A DNA stretch of 64,000 bases from Pontederia crassipes (GCA_030549335.1 CM060188.1:12320501-12384500); one strand, 5' to 3'. Positions 1 to 11,639 are shown, numbered from the stretch's first letter. Made by a program: numbers and translations. The notes: generated from the letters alone by a model not told the origin.

Positions 1-1850
1 CATGATCACTTCGGAGGCAGAAGAATTAAACTCATTTTCTCAATATTAGTATCATACGATTCATACCTATGCATCGTTAACAAAGGCAATATGAAGATGC
101 AGACCATTTTGTGGAATAAAGATAATAGCTAGCCAAATAATTCAATATTTCTATTTTTTCAGTGTGAATAAGGGCGTAGGCCCCAGGAGAATAATGCAAT
201 TATTAAACTCCAAATCGAGGAAAAGGGAAGTGGATGGTTATCAAAGTGGTCGCAAATCGATTTCGCAGAATTAGCTAGAACTATTCTATGGTTGACTCAA
301 ATGATTACAAAGAATATTGAGAAGAGTCTAGACTCTAGATTATATCCTAGATTAGGGAACTCCCTCGGATTTTGCACAATTTTAATTAATTTATAAAAAT
401 TTAATGTTAAATTAAGAATAAAATGGAAGTGTCTTATCTCTTAATTTTTTAATCATCGGATTGAAAAATTATCAATAATATTTGATTTATTTTTATTTAA
501 GAACTTTTAATCTGATATATATAATTTTAATCTTCCTTTAAAAGAGATATATTATCATTACGTTCTTAAATTCATTTATAAAACTTTTACCATAAGGATA
601 CTAATTTATTTATATCTTTGAAATATTTTTAGTATTTTATATCTTTGAAATGTTTTTTAGCATCTTAACTAATGCAAATTATAATGACATGCTTAATTTA
701 TGAGAATTCTAATTATGAAAATGTAAGTAACGTAGTTATATAAGAATTCTTTAAATCAGCAAATGGATATAGAAAGTATAGTATATATGAACATAGCAAT
801 TTTCATTAATTTTATTTTTATTTAATTTTTTTGGATGGATGGAAAAAAATTTAGTCCATTGGTCATCTAATTAGAGCCATTTGCTGACACCTAGAAAATT
901 TCTTCCGATATGGTACCGATCTCCATGACATGAATGGTGAGGCACCAGCATGGCATCAACACCGATCATGGATGCGGGATAGCAGATGGTGGTGATATCA
1001 CAAGAAGAGTCAAATATTTGCACAACGAAATTGTTGGGAAATGGGAATATGAATGGATATATATAGAAGATTATTTTTAAATTTAATTTTCCTAAAGTAA
1101 TACTTGAACTAAATTCGTTTGTGGTAAAACAAAAGTATATAAAAGTAGAATTCTTCATCAGATTCAAGTCTGCAGTGTGTTTGCATCAAGACAACGAAAG
1201 GAAAAGTAAAACAAAAAAATATCCTTATTTATTGTGTATATGTATATATCAGGAGTTATGTTCAAATGAGGTATATTCCTTTAACATTTTCACCTATCTT
1301 TTTGTTCTTTGTTCCATTTTTTTCACGTTTAAAATGTATTAGTAGCTACAGCTGATAATCATCTGTTACTCTTGGTCTTCAATATATGAATCATCTGATA
1401 TTTCAAATTCATAGAAAAAAGCAACTTATTGATGGACTTTTTTTCTTTTTGTATTGTTCTGAAAAATAAAATAGTAGCAAGAATGAGTATGTAGTAAATA
1501 ATTTCAAATCTGAAAGATACAAGCATAACTAATATGCTTATGTTAATTGATAAATTATTTATAATCATGTGAAGAGTTATTTTACTTCGCGTAGATAATT
1601 TTAATAGAGTGGAGGAGAAAAAATAGCCTTCCTTCCTTTGCAAACTAACTAAACAAATTATCTAAAATTAAAGTTAGATGAAGAGAAATAATTTTACCCC
1701 TCATTTATTTTCTTCCATAAATCTCTTTTTTGTCCCCTTTGGCTCCATCTCTTCGTGTATCTAAACACATTAAGTGTTCTTATATGAAAAAGTGAACATA
1801 GAATTAACGCAATTAACATGAATTTCTAAGAACTGGTGGTTCGTCACATC
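1..1850. other. AT-rich spacer, no gene seen
   Basis: AT-rich intergenic DNA. Open frames here are short and start or end in low-complexity sequence. A slightly GC-richer patch at about 890-1010 has no recognisable coding content. I see no structural RNA, terminal repeats or promoter that I can support. Confidence 0.6.
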
Positions 1851-2907
1851 AAGAGGATGGCCAAAAGAGCAAGAGATTCTTTTTCAACATGCAGCTTCAT
1901 CAGCTTCGTCATGTTGTGACTACGACCTGGTTTGATGGCGCGGGAATATGATGAAGGCATCCACAACCTAAGAGCCCTTAGAAATCTCATGGAATCATCT
2001 TTGCCTATTGCTGCAATGCCTCCTCAATTGTGATTGTGCCTTCTCCGTCGTCTCCTGTCATGCTGCCTCCCCAAGAACCATGTAGTGTTCCACATGATAT
2101 GCTGCTGAACCTCAACAGGAGGCAGTAGACCTGGAAGTGACCTGTGCACACAAAAAGAAATTATATCATAAGCAGCAGCAACAAATGATACATGATCTTA
2201 GCCTGCCGCTCCCTATTGTTGGATAGCGTCCGCTTAAGCTCCACAGCATCATTGGGGTACATCCTCGCTCGCCATGCACTCTTGCAAGGCCGCCATCCTC
2301 GACGCATCGTCATGGAGGGTAGGAGGAAAAACAAAGAAAACGCAGCATAAAGCAATTCACCTTATTGCTGTTGTGGAGCTCGAAGTCGTGGGTCACATTT
2401 GTTGTGGTCGCCATCTATTTTAAACTCTCATTTGGAAAATGCCTGCCGTAGAGGTAGTTGACGTGAAAGGTCATGGCAACGTCCGCACAACCCGTGGTGG
2501 CGCTGGCAGGAACTCGAGGAACGGAGGGTCCTCACTGAAGATGCGCATGGTAGAGCCGGCTGAAGGGCGTCGGATGAAGTCCACACGGATGCCGACTGCA
2601 GCCAGGGCCACATCGACCTCGATCACGTCAGAGTCAAGTTATATGACACGGTGTTATTTTATTTTCAACATATTGCATGCAAAAAGTGTCAAAAGAGCGA
2701 TCATATACTCAATTCATATTTTCACTCTCTCCTGTTTTTAAAACCTTCTTGACACTTTAGATCAAGAGGAAAAACGCAGCTTCCTTCCTTACTTGCATGC
2801 ACTCTTCCACTGCTTCTCTTTCCTTCCCACACATAAAAGGCTCTAACTATGATGACAGCCGGCCGCGACAATAGCCCATGATCTCTCTCTCGTTCTGAAA
2901 CCTCCTA

Positions 2908-3204
2908 ATGGTTGCAGAATTAGCAACGTTGGAACAGCAACTCGATTCTCCATCTCCTCAGGACTCCTTCGAGTTCTTCGCCGATGTCGACAGAAAGTTC
3001 TGCTTCGCCGAGAATGTCTTCTTTGATGGAAAGCTCATTCCTTTTGGACTCTCTCCTCTACTGTCGGCGCAGGCAAATAGCGGGGAGCTCAGAGGCCACA
3101 GGGCTTCCCAGAGAAGAGCGGCGAGCTCGTGCGGGCTTTGCTGGCCTCATCGCTTGAGCCGAAGGAACTGCCACCGACGATCGGGAGCATGGCGCGTCCA
3201 GTAG
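2908..3204 (+). pseudogene. Unrecognised protein-like fragment
   Basis: An ATG-started frame. Its first 50 or so residues are acidic and serine-rich with a block SFEFFADVDRKFCFAENVFF followed by DGKLIPFG. This pattern loosely resembles plant membrane-associated kinase regulator-type proteins, but I cannot assign it. After about residue 55 the frame becomes arginine-rich and unlike the start. Another frame (GELVRALLASSLEPKELPP) then looks more protein-like, which suggests a frame change and a dead copy. It lies inside the fragment mosaic, with no promoter or neighbouring exon that I can tie to it. Confidence 0.25.
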
Positions 3205-3336
3205 GTGGCGCATGCTAGCCCTGGGGAGCGGCGGGGGTGCCGGCCAAGACGGAGATGAGGGACTTCAGGAACCGATAGTATTTCAGCAAATGCTATGATA
3301 TCAGAAGGATCATTGTAAAGTCTAGATGAGAAGCGG

Positions 3337-3440
3337 ATGAATGCAAGTAAACACAAGATGTAGAAAGTTTCTTACGCCAAGTCCAAAAGAGAAATAAATG
3401 AATGCAAGTAAACACAGGATGTAGAAAGATTCTTACGCCA
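3337..3440. repeat. Short tandem duplication, two copies
   Basis: A 43-bp block starting ATGAATGCAAGTAAACACA and ending CTTACGCCA occurs at 3337-3379 and again at 3398-3440, offset 61 bp, with two differences. It sits beside the quinone reductase fragment and looks like a local slip or double-strand-break repair duplication. Confidence 0.85.
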
Positions 3441-3458
3441 TAGTTTCTCGTCATCCTC

Positions 3459-3608
3459 CTAGTGTGCCAGTGGTCTCCTCATGCAACCAAACCTGGTGGG
3501 GAACCCGAATAGCATTACATTAGCCTCAGGCAACTCCGCGGCCGATATAATAGGGATTGATTGGTCCTTGGGCGGAGCCTTCATCATCTCCATGTACCTT
3601 ATCCGCAC
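3459..3608 (-). pseudogene. Fragment of FQR1/WrbA-type quinone reductase
   Basis: Read on the minus strand, this 49-codon stretch gives MKAPPKDQSIPIISAAELPE followed by a short linker and GFPTRFG. The APPK..IPII...EL.EA....FGFPTRFG pattern is the middle of plant NAD(P)H:quinone oxidoreductase FQR1 and its relatives (WrbA family, flavodoxin fold). The GFPTRFG loop binds FMN. In the family the text continues into MMAAQFKAF; here it runs into unrelated residues and a stop, and no N- or C-terminal part can be found nearby. The parent protein is about 200 residues, so under a quarter survives. I infer a dead fragment, possibly carried here by a transposon or left by an old duplication. Confidence 0.7.
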
Positions 3609-3720
3609 CTAACCCGAAGGATGCAGTCCAATGAAGGGATGTGGAAGAGAGACGAATGGAGACAATGACAGCGGCAAGGTTGCTTCGTCGTGGAGGGTGT
3701 AGCCTCTTTTAAACTTTCTT

Positions 3721-4102
3721 GCAAAAAAATTATGATTAAGATAATTGCTCTCATAACCACTTCATATTCCGGATAATCACTCTAAGAAAATAAAACTCAA
3801 GTCCAATCATCTTTCAAAAGAAAATTGTCGACATCTCAATTAGTACAATAATTATTACAAAGATAATCAACAAAATAGTCGCTTATGATCTCAATTAATT
3901 CAATAATGTAGAAGTTTCATGTTCAGTTATAAAGGTAGTTAGCAAAACGTAAAAAAGAAGAAAAAATAAAGAAAGGAGAGAAGGGGATGGAGTTTCAGCG
4001 ATGATATAGGAAGATACGTTTTGTGATGTTGCTAATTGGCTGAGTAGTGAATAGGTCATGATTAAAGCAAGCAAGTAATAATTTGCCTGAGTAGTGAATA
4101 GA
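3721..4102. other. Spacer, nothing recognised
   Basis: AT-rich and purine-rich sequence with no open frame of note and no clear repeat structure. Confidence 0.5.
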
Positions 4103-4629
4103 TCACCTATTTTCTTTCCTGTAACTCTCGTACTTAAGCGGGTAATTTATAAAGAAAAGAGATCTGTAACCTTTTTTCTTTTCGCATCCCCACGTTTAGT
4201 AGTGGCAAAAATATACAATCAATGACTTTTAAGGACATTATTAGGTAGAGAAAATAACTCAATTAGGAAAAATACTAATTGTAGGCAAGAGGAAACGTCT
4301 TATCTAAAGAAAATACGTTCTCTCACCCCAAAAGGAAAAAATACTAAAAAAACTAATTGAACTTACAGCATGTCTTCGGAAGAGCAGAGAAGATGGATCC
4401 ATGGAAAGAAGAATTTGCAAATGAGAAGAGGAGGATGCCTTTTGGGGAGAAGAAAGGAGGAGTTGGTGAGGGAAAAGTACTTTACTTTACTTTATTACTT
4501 TAATATATAAATGGAAAGTGGAAGAGTCTCATTATATTTATTACTTTACTTTAGCAAAAAAATAAAATCAAAGTTTAAATATTTTTTAATCGATTCATGT
4601 ACGAGAGTTACAAGAAAGAAAATAGGTGA
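4103..4629. repeat. Inverted repeat pair, possible MITE
   Basis: A 31-bp arm at 4103-4133 (starts TCACCTATTTTCTTTCC, ends CTCTCGTAC) is repeated in inverted orientation at 4599-4629 with one mismatch, about 465 bp apart. A third partial copy of the arm occurs near 4800. The spacing suits a small non-autonomous DNA transposon, but I could not find a target duplication. Confidence 0.5.
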
Positions 4630-4897
4630 GTTAATGCTACATAGAAGATAAAAATGAAAGGTTTATTTGATGAATCAGTGGATTAAATATATGGGAGGTT
4701 TAATTGGTGAGTTAATGGATTAATTTATGGATGGAGATTGGAGGTTATATGACACATAGAATATATAATTAAATTGGTTCATTAATGGATGGATCATATG
4801 GGAGTTACAAGAAAGAAAAAAAAACGATGAAAAGGTGGAAATACTTAGAAAAAAAGATAAAGCTCAATAATGCAATGTGAGCATCCAATGCATCAGC

Positions 4898-4899
<2 letters not shown>

Positions 4900-4942
<43 letters not shown>

Positions 4943-4989
4943 TTAGATTCCTGGGGCATATATATATATATGGTTAGATTCCTGGGGCA
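4900..4989. repeat. (TA)n microsatellite with duplicated flank
   Basis: A TA run of about 40 bp is followed by GGTTAGATTCCTGGGGCA at 4941-4958. A short TA run and the same 18 bases follow again at 4972-4989. This looks like a microsatellite-mediated duplication. Confidence 0.85.
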
Positions 4990-5038
4990 CCCTTCTTGGT
5001 TGCATAAATTTTGTTGAGACCTCTGGACTAATTATTAA

Positions 5039-5340
5039 GGGGTTGTTTCAAGACTTATTATTCTAAAATTTTTTTAAAAAATATGAATAAAATGGGATTG
5101 TTATTCTTCAAAATATTTGTTCTAATAATGTTTGGTTAGAAAAAAAATGAGATTAAGTAGAAAAAAAAGAGGTTATAATTCCTCTTATCAAATGGGATAC
5201 TAAAACTAGGTTAATATATTTTTAAAAAAGTTAGATTGAATTTATTGTTTATTGAATTTCACATTATTTTTTTCTTGTGTTTGATTCAAATAGACGAATA
5301 AAGATTTGTTCATCCCTTTATTCATATGCCAAACACCCTC
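5039..5340. mobile_element. Tourist-like MITE (PIF/Harbinger type)
   Basis: A 302-bp AT-rich element whose left end (GGGGTTGTTTCAAGAC) and right end (read inverted, GAGGGTGTTTGGCATATG) match imperfectly. It is flanked by TAA on both sides (5036-5038 and 5341-5343). GGGGTGTTTGG-like termini with a TTA/TAA duplication are the hallmark of Tourist MITEs. No coding capacity. Confidence 0.65.
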
Positions 5341-5763
5341 TAATACTTATGCGAATTTGATAACTTTAGAAATCGAATTGAAGATTACTAAATGCCCTGC
5401 ATATAGTCGTGTTGCTGCATTAGCTTCATAACTCTGTCAGAAGAATCAAGGTACATGGCACGCCTTCATGCTCTTACTTCTGTGACAACTGGTGAAAGGC
5501 AGCATCAGAAATTATTCGTTGCGGGTTTTTTCCCTTTAACTATATAGATAAATATATTTATGCAATAGGCTGGGTACGGAGAGCCTTGGATAAAAATTAT
5601 ACACCACAATAAAAGCTGAGAAACTTGGACAAAAATGGCATTCACTGTTTATGGTTGATTGTTGAGCGTCAAATGTCCAAAAAAAAATCTTTGGCTTGGA
5701 GTTTGAAGATTCTTGTACAAATGTCTCAGAAACATGTTGTTAAGAAGTCAGAACTAAAGAGGA

Positions 5764-6155
5764 CTAATGGTGGGTTTCGTTTCCTTGCTTGTATGTTTCA
5801 TCCACTCTTGATTGTGCATCTACATAGCTGGGGGAGTCATGACCAACAAGGAAGTCATCGCGACCATGACCAGAATCTGCTTCAAGCAAATCAACTCCAG
5901 GTAGCTTGGCCTGTTCAGGTCTTTGATCTGATGATTCTGATCTGAACATCAAGCAGTGTAGACACATCCTTTATTTTCCCCTTGTCCAGTTATGTTTTCT
6001 GCAGAAACATAACGAAGTGGCCTTTCAATTGCTGCCATGTAAAATGCTGTGGTCTCCTACTATTCTCAATTTCATTATGAGCCCCACCATTGTTGGACTC
6101 GTACTCATTACTGCTGCTTGTGGTTGTTCGACGCCGCATGGAAATGCTTAACTAA
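5764..6155 (-). pseudogene. Possible gene remnant, product unknown
   Basis: On the minus strand three consecutive stretches look like protein but lie in different frames. First comes MRRRTTTSSSNEYESNNGG from an ATG at about 6140, then ERPLRYVSAENITGQGENKG, then a longer piece down to 5764 containing KLPGVDLLEADSGHGRDDF and ending before a TAG. A plausible acceptor (ACATGGCAG) near 6035 means the middle piece could be a last exon with the rest as 3' UTR. I do not recognise the protein. It may be the 3' end of a dead gene or a poorly resolved real one. Confidence 0.25.
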
Positions 6156-6159
6156 TATC

Positions 6160-7467
6160 TTATAATAAGTGTGTTGCAGAGTGATGCTTAATGACAAATG
6201 TGAGATTGGGTGTGCCATTTGAAATAGCAGTAGCTCAGTTGGTGATTCATAGTTATTTGAAGAGCCAAGAGCACATCAAGCATGCTAAATACAGATAAAC
6301 TTCGTATTTAAAGGAGACTATCTCCATGTTCTATCCTGGAAAGGCGGCTCGAGCAGGAATACATTGCAATTTGTAGTTGAGCTTTGCCAGGAGCAAAGTA
6401 GGATGCAGTAAATGAAACTCAAGGTCGGCTGTCACCAATTAGAAGTCCAAAATCATATCTACTGCAAAATCAAGAAGGTGATTAGATCTAATGTGAGTTA
6501 GTCCACTCCGAGGCAATTGTCAAAATAAGCACTTGCAGACTAAACCCCTGGTGATTAGATCTAATGAAACACAAGGAATAATATATATTCTAATGATAAT
6601 GGCAAGAATTGTGAACATGACAAATTCATGACTCACGATTGGTGTTTTAAACGTTTCGTCTCATATATGTCTAGTGTCTCCTGGTTCATTCCTTGTGTTT
6701 TCTGAGGATTGAGGAATCTATGCAAAGACTTCTTTATCACTTTGAGATTTTCGAGGAATATCGTACAGAAGACTGACTTTTTGTTATCTGCCAGAAAGAT
6801 CCAAGTGAGAGAAGTGAATAATTGGGAGGTGCAGCATTGTGTTTATTTCTTCTAATACTAACGTCTTCTGAAATTCATGATGTGTATCCTTTATCCGTTG
6901 CAGCATGATAACCTAAAAAATATCAGTATTCTGGACAATTGATGGGGGGGGGGGGGGGGGGGGGGTGATGTGGTGGTTGGTTCAATGGAGTACTTGCATG
7001 TGATCCTTAAGGGTTTGATCTTCTGAAGAGATATAAGCTCAATGTAATCATTTTATTTGTCACGTTACAAGCCAATTTTGAGAAGAGGTACCAAAATCAT
7101 CCCTAGATGCTTAGGATCACTAGTTTGTCGATCATATCATATCGTAATTGGGCATGGCAAGCAATTTAATAAGATCAAATACATAAAGTATAATAACACT
7201 GCAAAACATCACTCAAGATGTTGTCGGCGCCTTCCTCTTGGAATATGTTTCTCGATATAATACATACATTACAAATGGATATGATATCGAGAGTCCTTGT
7301 GCTACTTGGGCGAGATTTTGTACAGATGACAACTTGGAATGCTGTGGATCAACTCTTAGCTTTCTATTTATTATTTCTTACAAGGTTTTGTTTTGCTTAT
7401 TGTGTTCCTAGATAGGGAACAATTCCCTTAAATCTGTGGAAATTAAGAAGACACATTGTAAAAAAAC
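6160..7467. other. Intergenic region downstream of the transporter gene
   Basis: Moderately AT-rich single-copy-looking sequence between the possible remnant and the 3' end of the PHT4 gene. It contains two copies of GGTGATTAGATCTAATG near 6477 and 6549 and a long G run at 6944-6965. Short open frames at 7057-7415 show no family features. The 3' UTR of the transporter must lie just below 7468. Confidence 0.5.
6944..6965 (+). repeat. Homopolymer run of 22 G
   Basis: An uninterrupted run of 22 guanines between GAT and TGATGTGG. It can form G-quadruplex structures. Its exact length in an assembly is often unreliable. Confidence 0.95.
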
Positions 7468-10320
7468 TCAGAAGAAAACTTGTTCCGCAGTGGCGAAAGA
7501 ATTGTAGAAAATGGAGACAATGAAGTAGAGAGCTGCTGTGACTGTGAGGAAAGCTTGGAATGACCCTAGCCACTGCACAAAGTAACCAGCTCCGATGGTG
7601 CTGATTATAGCTGCTAATGTGCCGACTGAATTCGTTATCCCTGTTGAAGAAAGAGGAGAACGTAGATTACATGAAATGATTGATTAGACCAGATAATGAT
7701 CAGGGGTGGAAAGCCATCAACTCACCATGCAAAAAACCTGCATATTTGGGAGCGATGTCCTGAAAAACACAAGAGTTTGGATGGACATATCAGATTCCAC
7801 TGTAATTTTCAATATTCGTATTAAAGAAACCAAAGTTGTCAGCTGAATTAGTTTCAAGTTTGTTTGAGTTCTCGAATAAGAACTCGCAATACATTATTTT
7901 GCAGAGATGAAATGACATGATAAACTTAATTCAAATTCAAGATTACCTGAATATTAATAAAATATCCAGCTTGACTAAAAGAACTCAAACTCAGGGCTGT
8001 AGTTAGAAGGATTGCAGCAGCTGTTGGTGTCCGAGCAAATCTCAAAGATAGCAGCGCCAGTCCCGGCCCAATGAAGCCAATAGACTGCAGTACAGTAAAT
8101 TAACAGATTAGTACTTTAGCTGCTTTCAATATAGATTAAGGCATTCACCAAAAATATATATATTATGGCAGGAAAAATGCTTGCATGCTGAAGTACTAAA
8201 ACTTACAATTGAGTTGTGTTTTAGCCATTAAACAAATAATTTGTTTACCTGCATGATTTTTCGGGTATGTACCACAGAGTGACCTGACTTGATCATCAAG
8301 TCTGAAGAAGCTCCTGCAATGTAACCTGACAAAGCCATTATTCCCCAAGGACCGGCACTGAACCAGGCTGCTTGCTTCAGATTCACATTATATACCTACA
8401 GAAGAGTGTGAATTAAAAAGATATACAAACTGATGTAGTCTATGCATAATGCAAATAGGCAAGAATTCTTCTGATACTTACAGTCTTGAAATATATGGGC
8501 ATCCATGACAGAAGTACAAAGTATCCCTGCAAAGTGTAGGCAGCCTTATTCAGAGAAGAATTCAGATGTAAATGTATTTGGAACTACTGCAGATCAAATG
8601 ATCTCTTACCCAGTTGTTGGCAAAATTGGCAAGGATAACAGCCCATGCAGGCATTTTGGATAGTAAGTGGCGCAGAGGCGGGAGCTTGCTTCCCTCCATC
8701 TTTGCGTCTGTCTTCCCAGCTCGAATCAGTTTCAGCTCAGCCTGACTGATGAACTGGCTGTCGCGAGGATCGTTTGTCGTCCCGGGAACCCATGCCGAAA
8801 GCCAGAGGAAACCAATGGCCGCGAACAAAGCAAACGAGCCGTTGATCCCGAAGTTCGACAGTATGATTGGCGATGCAAGAAAACTCAACACATTCCCCAT
8901 ATGGAAGCCAGCCATGGAGATGCCCACGGCACTGGCTCGTTCATGGTTCGGGAACCACCTGCACCATGCATTACGGAGATGTGTACATGTTAAGTTCGAC
9001 AAGCTTCGTGAATAAGAAGAACGTGCAATTGCCGAGCAAAGAATTTGAATTTGGAGAGCAGTGTCGATTACCTGAACAGAAGTGTGCTCATGGAAGGGAA
9101 GGCGACGCCTTCCGCCAGGCCAAAGAGGGCGCGGACGGCGAGCAGCATTGCGGTTGAGTGGTTGGCGGCCCACGGTGTGAGGAAGGTAGCCAGAGACCAC
9201 ACGGCCACACCGCAAGCCAGGACTCGCTTCCCGCCGTACCTGTCCGCAAGGGCTCCTCCGGCTACAGATGAGATGATGTATCCCCATAGAAATGAAGACT
9301 GCAGATTCATTATTTGGACTCTGTCAGTATCTTAAAATTTGTTTTTGCTGGATTTCAGTGAGGGCTAGTCTTAAAATTTGTTATCAGGGTGATTCGTTCA
9401 AACTTCAACATGTTTCGGTGAATGTAAAGATGATAGTTTATTTATTTCTTGGTGAGCCTGTCGATGTCAGATCTGATGTGGGAATGGCTGGGCAAGAGCA
9501 CGTCAAAGTGAAAAGAGTTGTCAGTGATAGCGATGGATACCTCCCACACACACACACACAGAAAAGAGCTGGGTCATGGCCAGAGGACAAGAAAACAAAC
9601 AACGATTGTATTGGCGTCGTATCAGTTCGATCAGTTCTGATTTCAAACAAAAAGGAAGACCATCATCTGTGGATTGCAAATATATGTGCAAATTATAAGC
9701 GACGTTACAGTAACGTACCGATAGTATGAACACCGTTTCTAAAAAAAATAGTTTTTTTCTATTAATCAATTGACAAGCATCATAGGCGAATTAATATGCA
9801 GAGAGAGAGAGAGAGAACGATGTTTAACCTGGACAATGCCCAAGAAGGCGGAAGACCAGCCGTACTTGGCGGCGAGGGGCACGACGGCCACAGACATCAC
9901 CACCCGATCCGCGTTGCAGAGGCACATGGCCAGAGCCACCAGTGCCACCACCTTCGCCCTCTCGGGGACGATGGCCATCGCCCTCTCCTCCTCCCGCGCC
10001 AGTCCGCTGCTGCACATGACCGCTCCGCCGCCGCCGCCGGCCTTCCTCCTTCTGCTGCCCCTTCCATCTCCCACCAGCCACCACCACCTCACCTCCTCCT
10101 GCTTCTCAACGCTCCTACCTGCGCCTCTGACGGCGCCGTTTAACGACAAGCTGTCGCCTTTGCGATCCCAAGTAGCTGGTCCATGTCCGAGGGCGGCGAT
10201 CCTCAGCGTAGATCTGCCGCAGGCGTTCGAGATCCTGATCGAACTCGAGATGGAAGGGGACGCACACGAATGCTTCATGTGACAACATATAGAGCTCGAC
10301 GGAGGCGCCGCTGTCTCCAT
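7468..10320 (-). CDS. Plastid-type PHT4 (SLC17-like) anion/phosphate transporter, 8 exons
   Basis: Major facilitator of the plant PHT4 (ANTR) family, which moves phosphate or other organic/inorganic anions, usually across plastid membranes. Exons on minus: 9829-10320, 9072-9298, 8610-8958, 8482-8526, 8249-8395, 7947-8084, 7726-7759, 7468-7640. All introns are GT-AG and phases fit, giving 534 residues plus stop, the family's usual length. Residues 1 to about 110 form a Ser/Arg/Ala-rich leader that suits a transit peptide. The first membrane segment holds CNADRVVMSVAVVP (135-148). SSFLWGY starts exon 2, and DRYGGKR (183-189) is the MFS loop 2-3 signature. WFPNHERASAVGISMAGF follows from residue 241, and GIMALSGYIAGASSD is in exon 5. 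The start is the ATG at 10318-10320; the open frame extends 15 codons upstream only from a TTG. Exon 1 is very GC-rich, later exons are not. The exact paralogue (PHT4;1-5) and substrate are not decided by sequence. Confidence 0.93.
9800..9814. repeat. (GA)n microsatellite in intron 1
   Basis: A GA run just inside intron 1 of the PHT4 gene, about 15 bp from the donor site. On the transcript strand it is a CT run. Confidence 0.85.
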
Positions 10321-10398
10321 CTTGGAGGGACTCGTCTCCCGTGAAGGCAGCGTTGAGAGGAGCAAAAGCTAACGCTAATGAGAGGAAGGTGGCGAGAG

Positions 10399-10406
10399 CT
10401 TATAAG
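10399..10406 (-). promoter_or_regulatory. Candidate TATA box of the PHT4 gene
   Basis: CTTATAAG (a palindrome, so readable on minus as TTATAAG) lies about 80 bp upstream of the ATG at 10320. A start site about 30 bp downstream would give a leader of roughly 50 nt, in keeping with the ATG chosen. Position is the only support. Confidence 0.4.
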
Positions 10407-10429
10407 CTGTGGTAGGTTTACACGAGGAA

Positions 10430-11257
10430 TGGAGGAAGAAGAGGGGGGTTGGTGGAGAGGAATAGAGGGGGGGGAAGGTTAGGAAGGAGGACACGGCGTA
10501 GTAGTAGTAGTAGGAGAGGAGGACTAAGAGCAAATTGATTCGTTTGGATTTATGGAACCAAACAGGTTAAGTGTTTTTTCATCAATTAATAATAGAGAAA
10601 TCATAGTCCCACAATTAAAGGAGATTTCCATCTGATAAGTTTAATGTTTGGGCGAGCCTACCATTTATTACCCGGTGTAAAGTATTCATATACAAATTAA
10701 TTAACAATTTAAAATATTCATGTATAAATTATCTATATATAGATGTTGCCATTTTTATGTGAAAGTTGGAATCATGAATCACAATAACATATTTAAATTT
10801 TATTGACTAGAATTAGGTTTTATGATATGTTAATAAATAATTGCTTATCATATAACATATATTTATATATTTGCCATTAAAAAATAATATAGTAAGTATT
10901 GTCAAAAGTTGTACTTATCCGAGAACTTATCATTTCTGCTCATTTTTTTTACTTAATAAGTTGACAAAACATACTTATCTTTTCCAAGTATTTTATTTAT
11001 TTGTCAACACATTTTTTCCAAATAACTTGTAAGTCAATAATTATAGATTTAGCGAATCATGTTCAAGAGTTCAGGATATAACTATTTACAATGAATTCAT
11101 ACGTCAAGAATATATTTGCATTCACAAACATAACTACAAATATATTTGGGATGATTATGATTATGTGTCAATTAGGACATATTACTTTGTTGAAATTTAT
11201 AGCTTTTTTACTGTGTAACGTGATTACTATTATTTTTCTTTGGTAAGTTATTTTTAA
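10430..11257. other. Promoter-side spacer of the PHT4 gene
   Basis: A purine-rich stretch (GAGGAAG, GGGG runs) at 10430-10530 is followed by very AT-rich DNA without open frames. Upstream regulatory sequence for the transporter should lie here, but I can name no element with confidence. Confidence 0.5.
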
Positions 11258-11634
11258 GGTTATATTTTTAAATCTCCCATGAAGTATAGCGGATCTTTCG
11301 CATCTAAAGTTTTATTATGTTTTTCTGTTATTTTTAATTTTTTTCTATTTATAAAAAAATTAAAATATCCTTCCACAAACTATTATCTATTTTAATAATT
11401 AAAAATAATAAAATATTAAATAATATACAGACTAAAATTTTAAAAAATTGAACACTTTTGACTTGTCAAAATATTTTATTTAATTTTATTTAAATATCAA
11501 AAGAGAGAATAATTCATAGAAGAATATTTTAATCTTTTCGTAAATAGAAAAGTTGAAAATAATGAAAAAATAGTAGAATGAGACGAAAGATTTGAAGTGA
11601 AAATTATGATAAAATTTAAGAATATCATATGCTG
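11258..11634. mobile_element. Mutator-type MITE with long inverted ends
   Basis: The outer 130 bp or so at each side are imperfect inverted copies. The left side runs TATTTTTAAATCTCCCAT...TCTTTCGCATC...TTCTATTTATAAAAA; the right side read inverted runs GATATTCTTAAATTTTATC...CTTTCGTCTC...TTCTATTTACGAAAA. The layout (AAACT..CCC, then TTTTTCTATTT and AAAATAT) is shared with the elements at 16544-19291 and 53571-54104. The boundaries are approximate and no target duplication was found. Confidence 0.55.
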
Positions 11635-11639
11635 TTTTC

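Larger units (their letters stand above)
1855..3720. other. Mosaic of gene-like fragments
   Basis: Base composition rises well above the neighbours, and short stretches on both strands look protein-like, but none forms a whole gene. On the minus strand a frame at about 2480-2640 reads like an ordinary protein segment (DVIEVDVALAAVG...) and a short ATG-started piece begins near 2414 (MATTTNVTHDF). On the plus strand a piece starts at 2908, and a recognisable quinone reductase fragment lies at 3459-3608 on minus. Mixed strands and broken frames suggest dead or transposed gene pieces. Apart from the reductase piece I do not recognise the parent genes. Confidence 0.35.
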
